Positions 6,243-6,640 of a stretch of 6,640 nucleotides of DNA are shown piece by piece. Every line of letters begins with the position of its first letter. Position 1 is the stretch's first letter. This stretch comes from an uncultured Caryophanales bacterium. Lineage in GTDB: Bacteria > Bacillota_I > Bacilli_A > RFN20 > CAG-826. The notes under the pieces are model-generated. The model was not told the origin of the DNA and ran no database searches. It saw nothing but the letters and a program-made list of their open reading frames with translations. The stretch lies in assembly GCA_946410525.1 (NCBI GenBank), contig CAMKAQ010000054.1:1-6640 (forward strand). Reading direction: 5' to 3'. The position numbers and the translations under genes are program-made.

Positions 6243-6640
6243 ATGGCATTCGGAATTCTTTACGATTTCTTAATGGGCCAGTCGATTGAGGCCTATCGTT
6301 TCTTCGGCGCTCACTTCGAGAAAAGAGGCACCAATACTGGTGTTGTCTTTAGGCTATACGCCCCATTAGCTGAGGATGTTTCCGTCATCGGCGACTGGAA
6401 CGGCTGGGACGTCACCCGCGACAAGATGAAGCGCATCGACGATTCAGGAACCTGGGAGATCTTCATCCCATCTTTACACAACTACCAAGGCTACAAATAT
6501 CATTTCAAGAACGCCAAAGGCGTCTATGTCGATAAGGCCGATCCTTTCGCTTTCTATAGCGAGATGCGCCCAATGACCGCTTCTCGTCTACTTGATGTCG
6601 AGAACTTCGCCTGGCATGACGAAGAATGGCTTCAGACAAG
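6243..6640 (+). CDS. glgB: 1,4-alpha-glucan (glycogen) branching enzyme, N-terminal part
   Basis: Cytosolic glycogen-synthesis enzyme that moves alpha-1,4 chains to alpha-1,6 branch points. The window holds 132 codons of a protein normally about 630-750 residues long, so the GH13 catalytic domain lies outside. What is visible is the N-terminal CBM48 domain: FFGAHFEKRG at 20-29, GVVFRLYAPLAEDVSVIGDWNGWD at 33-56, WEIFIPSL at 71-78, YKYHF at 84-88, and the branching-enzyme-typical KADPFAFYSEMRPMTAS at 98-114. The last stretch favours GlgB over other CBM48 proteins such as pullulanase or GlgX. The ATG at 6243 has AAAGGAAG eight bases upstream. It diverges from ackA across a 137-base gap, and other glycogen genes may follow to the right. 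Confidence 0.92.
   Translation, partial: MAFGILYDFLMGQSIEAYRFFGAHFEKRGTNTGVVFRLYAPLAEDVSVIGDWNGWDVTRDKMKRIDDSGTWEIFIPSLHNYQGYKYHFKNAKGVYVDKADPFAFYSEMRPMTASRLLDVENFAWHDEEWLQT

Noticed and set aside
1..6640. A mobile element, defence system, CRISPR array or RNA gene
   Set aside because: No transposase, integrase, direct-repeat array, tRNA-like fold or toxin-antitoxin pair could be seen; the genes are metabolic or housekeeping and tightly packed.

Overview
The window is a compact bacterial chromosomal segment of medium GC. Five genes lie on the minus strand and a sixth begins on the plus strand at the right edge. Reading rightward: phosphoketolase (xfp, C-terminus cut by the left edge), an unrecognised 95-residue charged protein, a Na+/Ca2+-exchanger-family (CaCA) membrane protein, a DHH/DHHA1 phosphoesterase of the NrnA type, acetate kinase (ackA), and the first 132 residues of a glycogen branching enzyme (glgB) diverging from ackA. 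All tryptophans I checked in xfp are TGG and no in-frame TGA occurs, so the standard code applies. The gene families, AGGAG-like ribosome sites and T-tailed terminator suggest a fermentative member of Bacillota. Some Erysipelotrichia- or Mollicutes-adjacent gut lineage is a guess that the sequence alone cannot settle.

Transcription units, inferred from signals in the gaps: (1) ackA-nrnA, starting from a promoter near 6134-6162, joined by a TAATG stop/start overlap and closed by a strong intrinsic terminator two bases after nrnA. (2) The exchanger and the 95-residue gene, probably from a promoter whose -10 sits only six bases before the exchanger ATG, which predicts a leaderless message. (3) xfp, with its own promoter in the 131-base gap before it, a GNRA-capped hairpin at the predicted mRNA 5' end, and a perfect 18-bp palindrome further upstream. 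(4) glgB, with a consensus -10 and an inverted repeat over its -35 region.

Functionally, xfp and ackA form a known two-step module. Phosphoketolase cleaves xylulose-5-phosphate (and in many enzymes fructose-6-phosphate) to acetyl-phosphate, and acetate kinase converts this to acetate plus ATP. glgB points to glycogen storage nearby, so the segment is centred on sugar storage and fermentation, with an RNA/pAp-turnover enzyme and a cation exchanger as housekeeping neighbours.

I found no mobile element, CRISPR array, RNA gene or novel multi-gene system. No gene-free stretch exceeds about 140 bases. The most interesting material is regulatory: the xfp upstream region, the possible leaderless exchanger start, and inverted repeats over the two divergent promoters between ackA and glgB.
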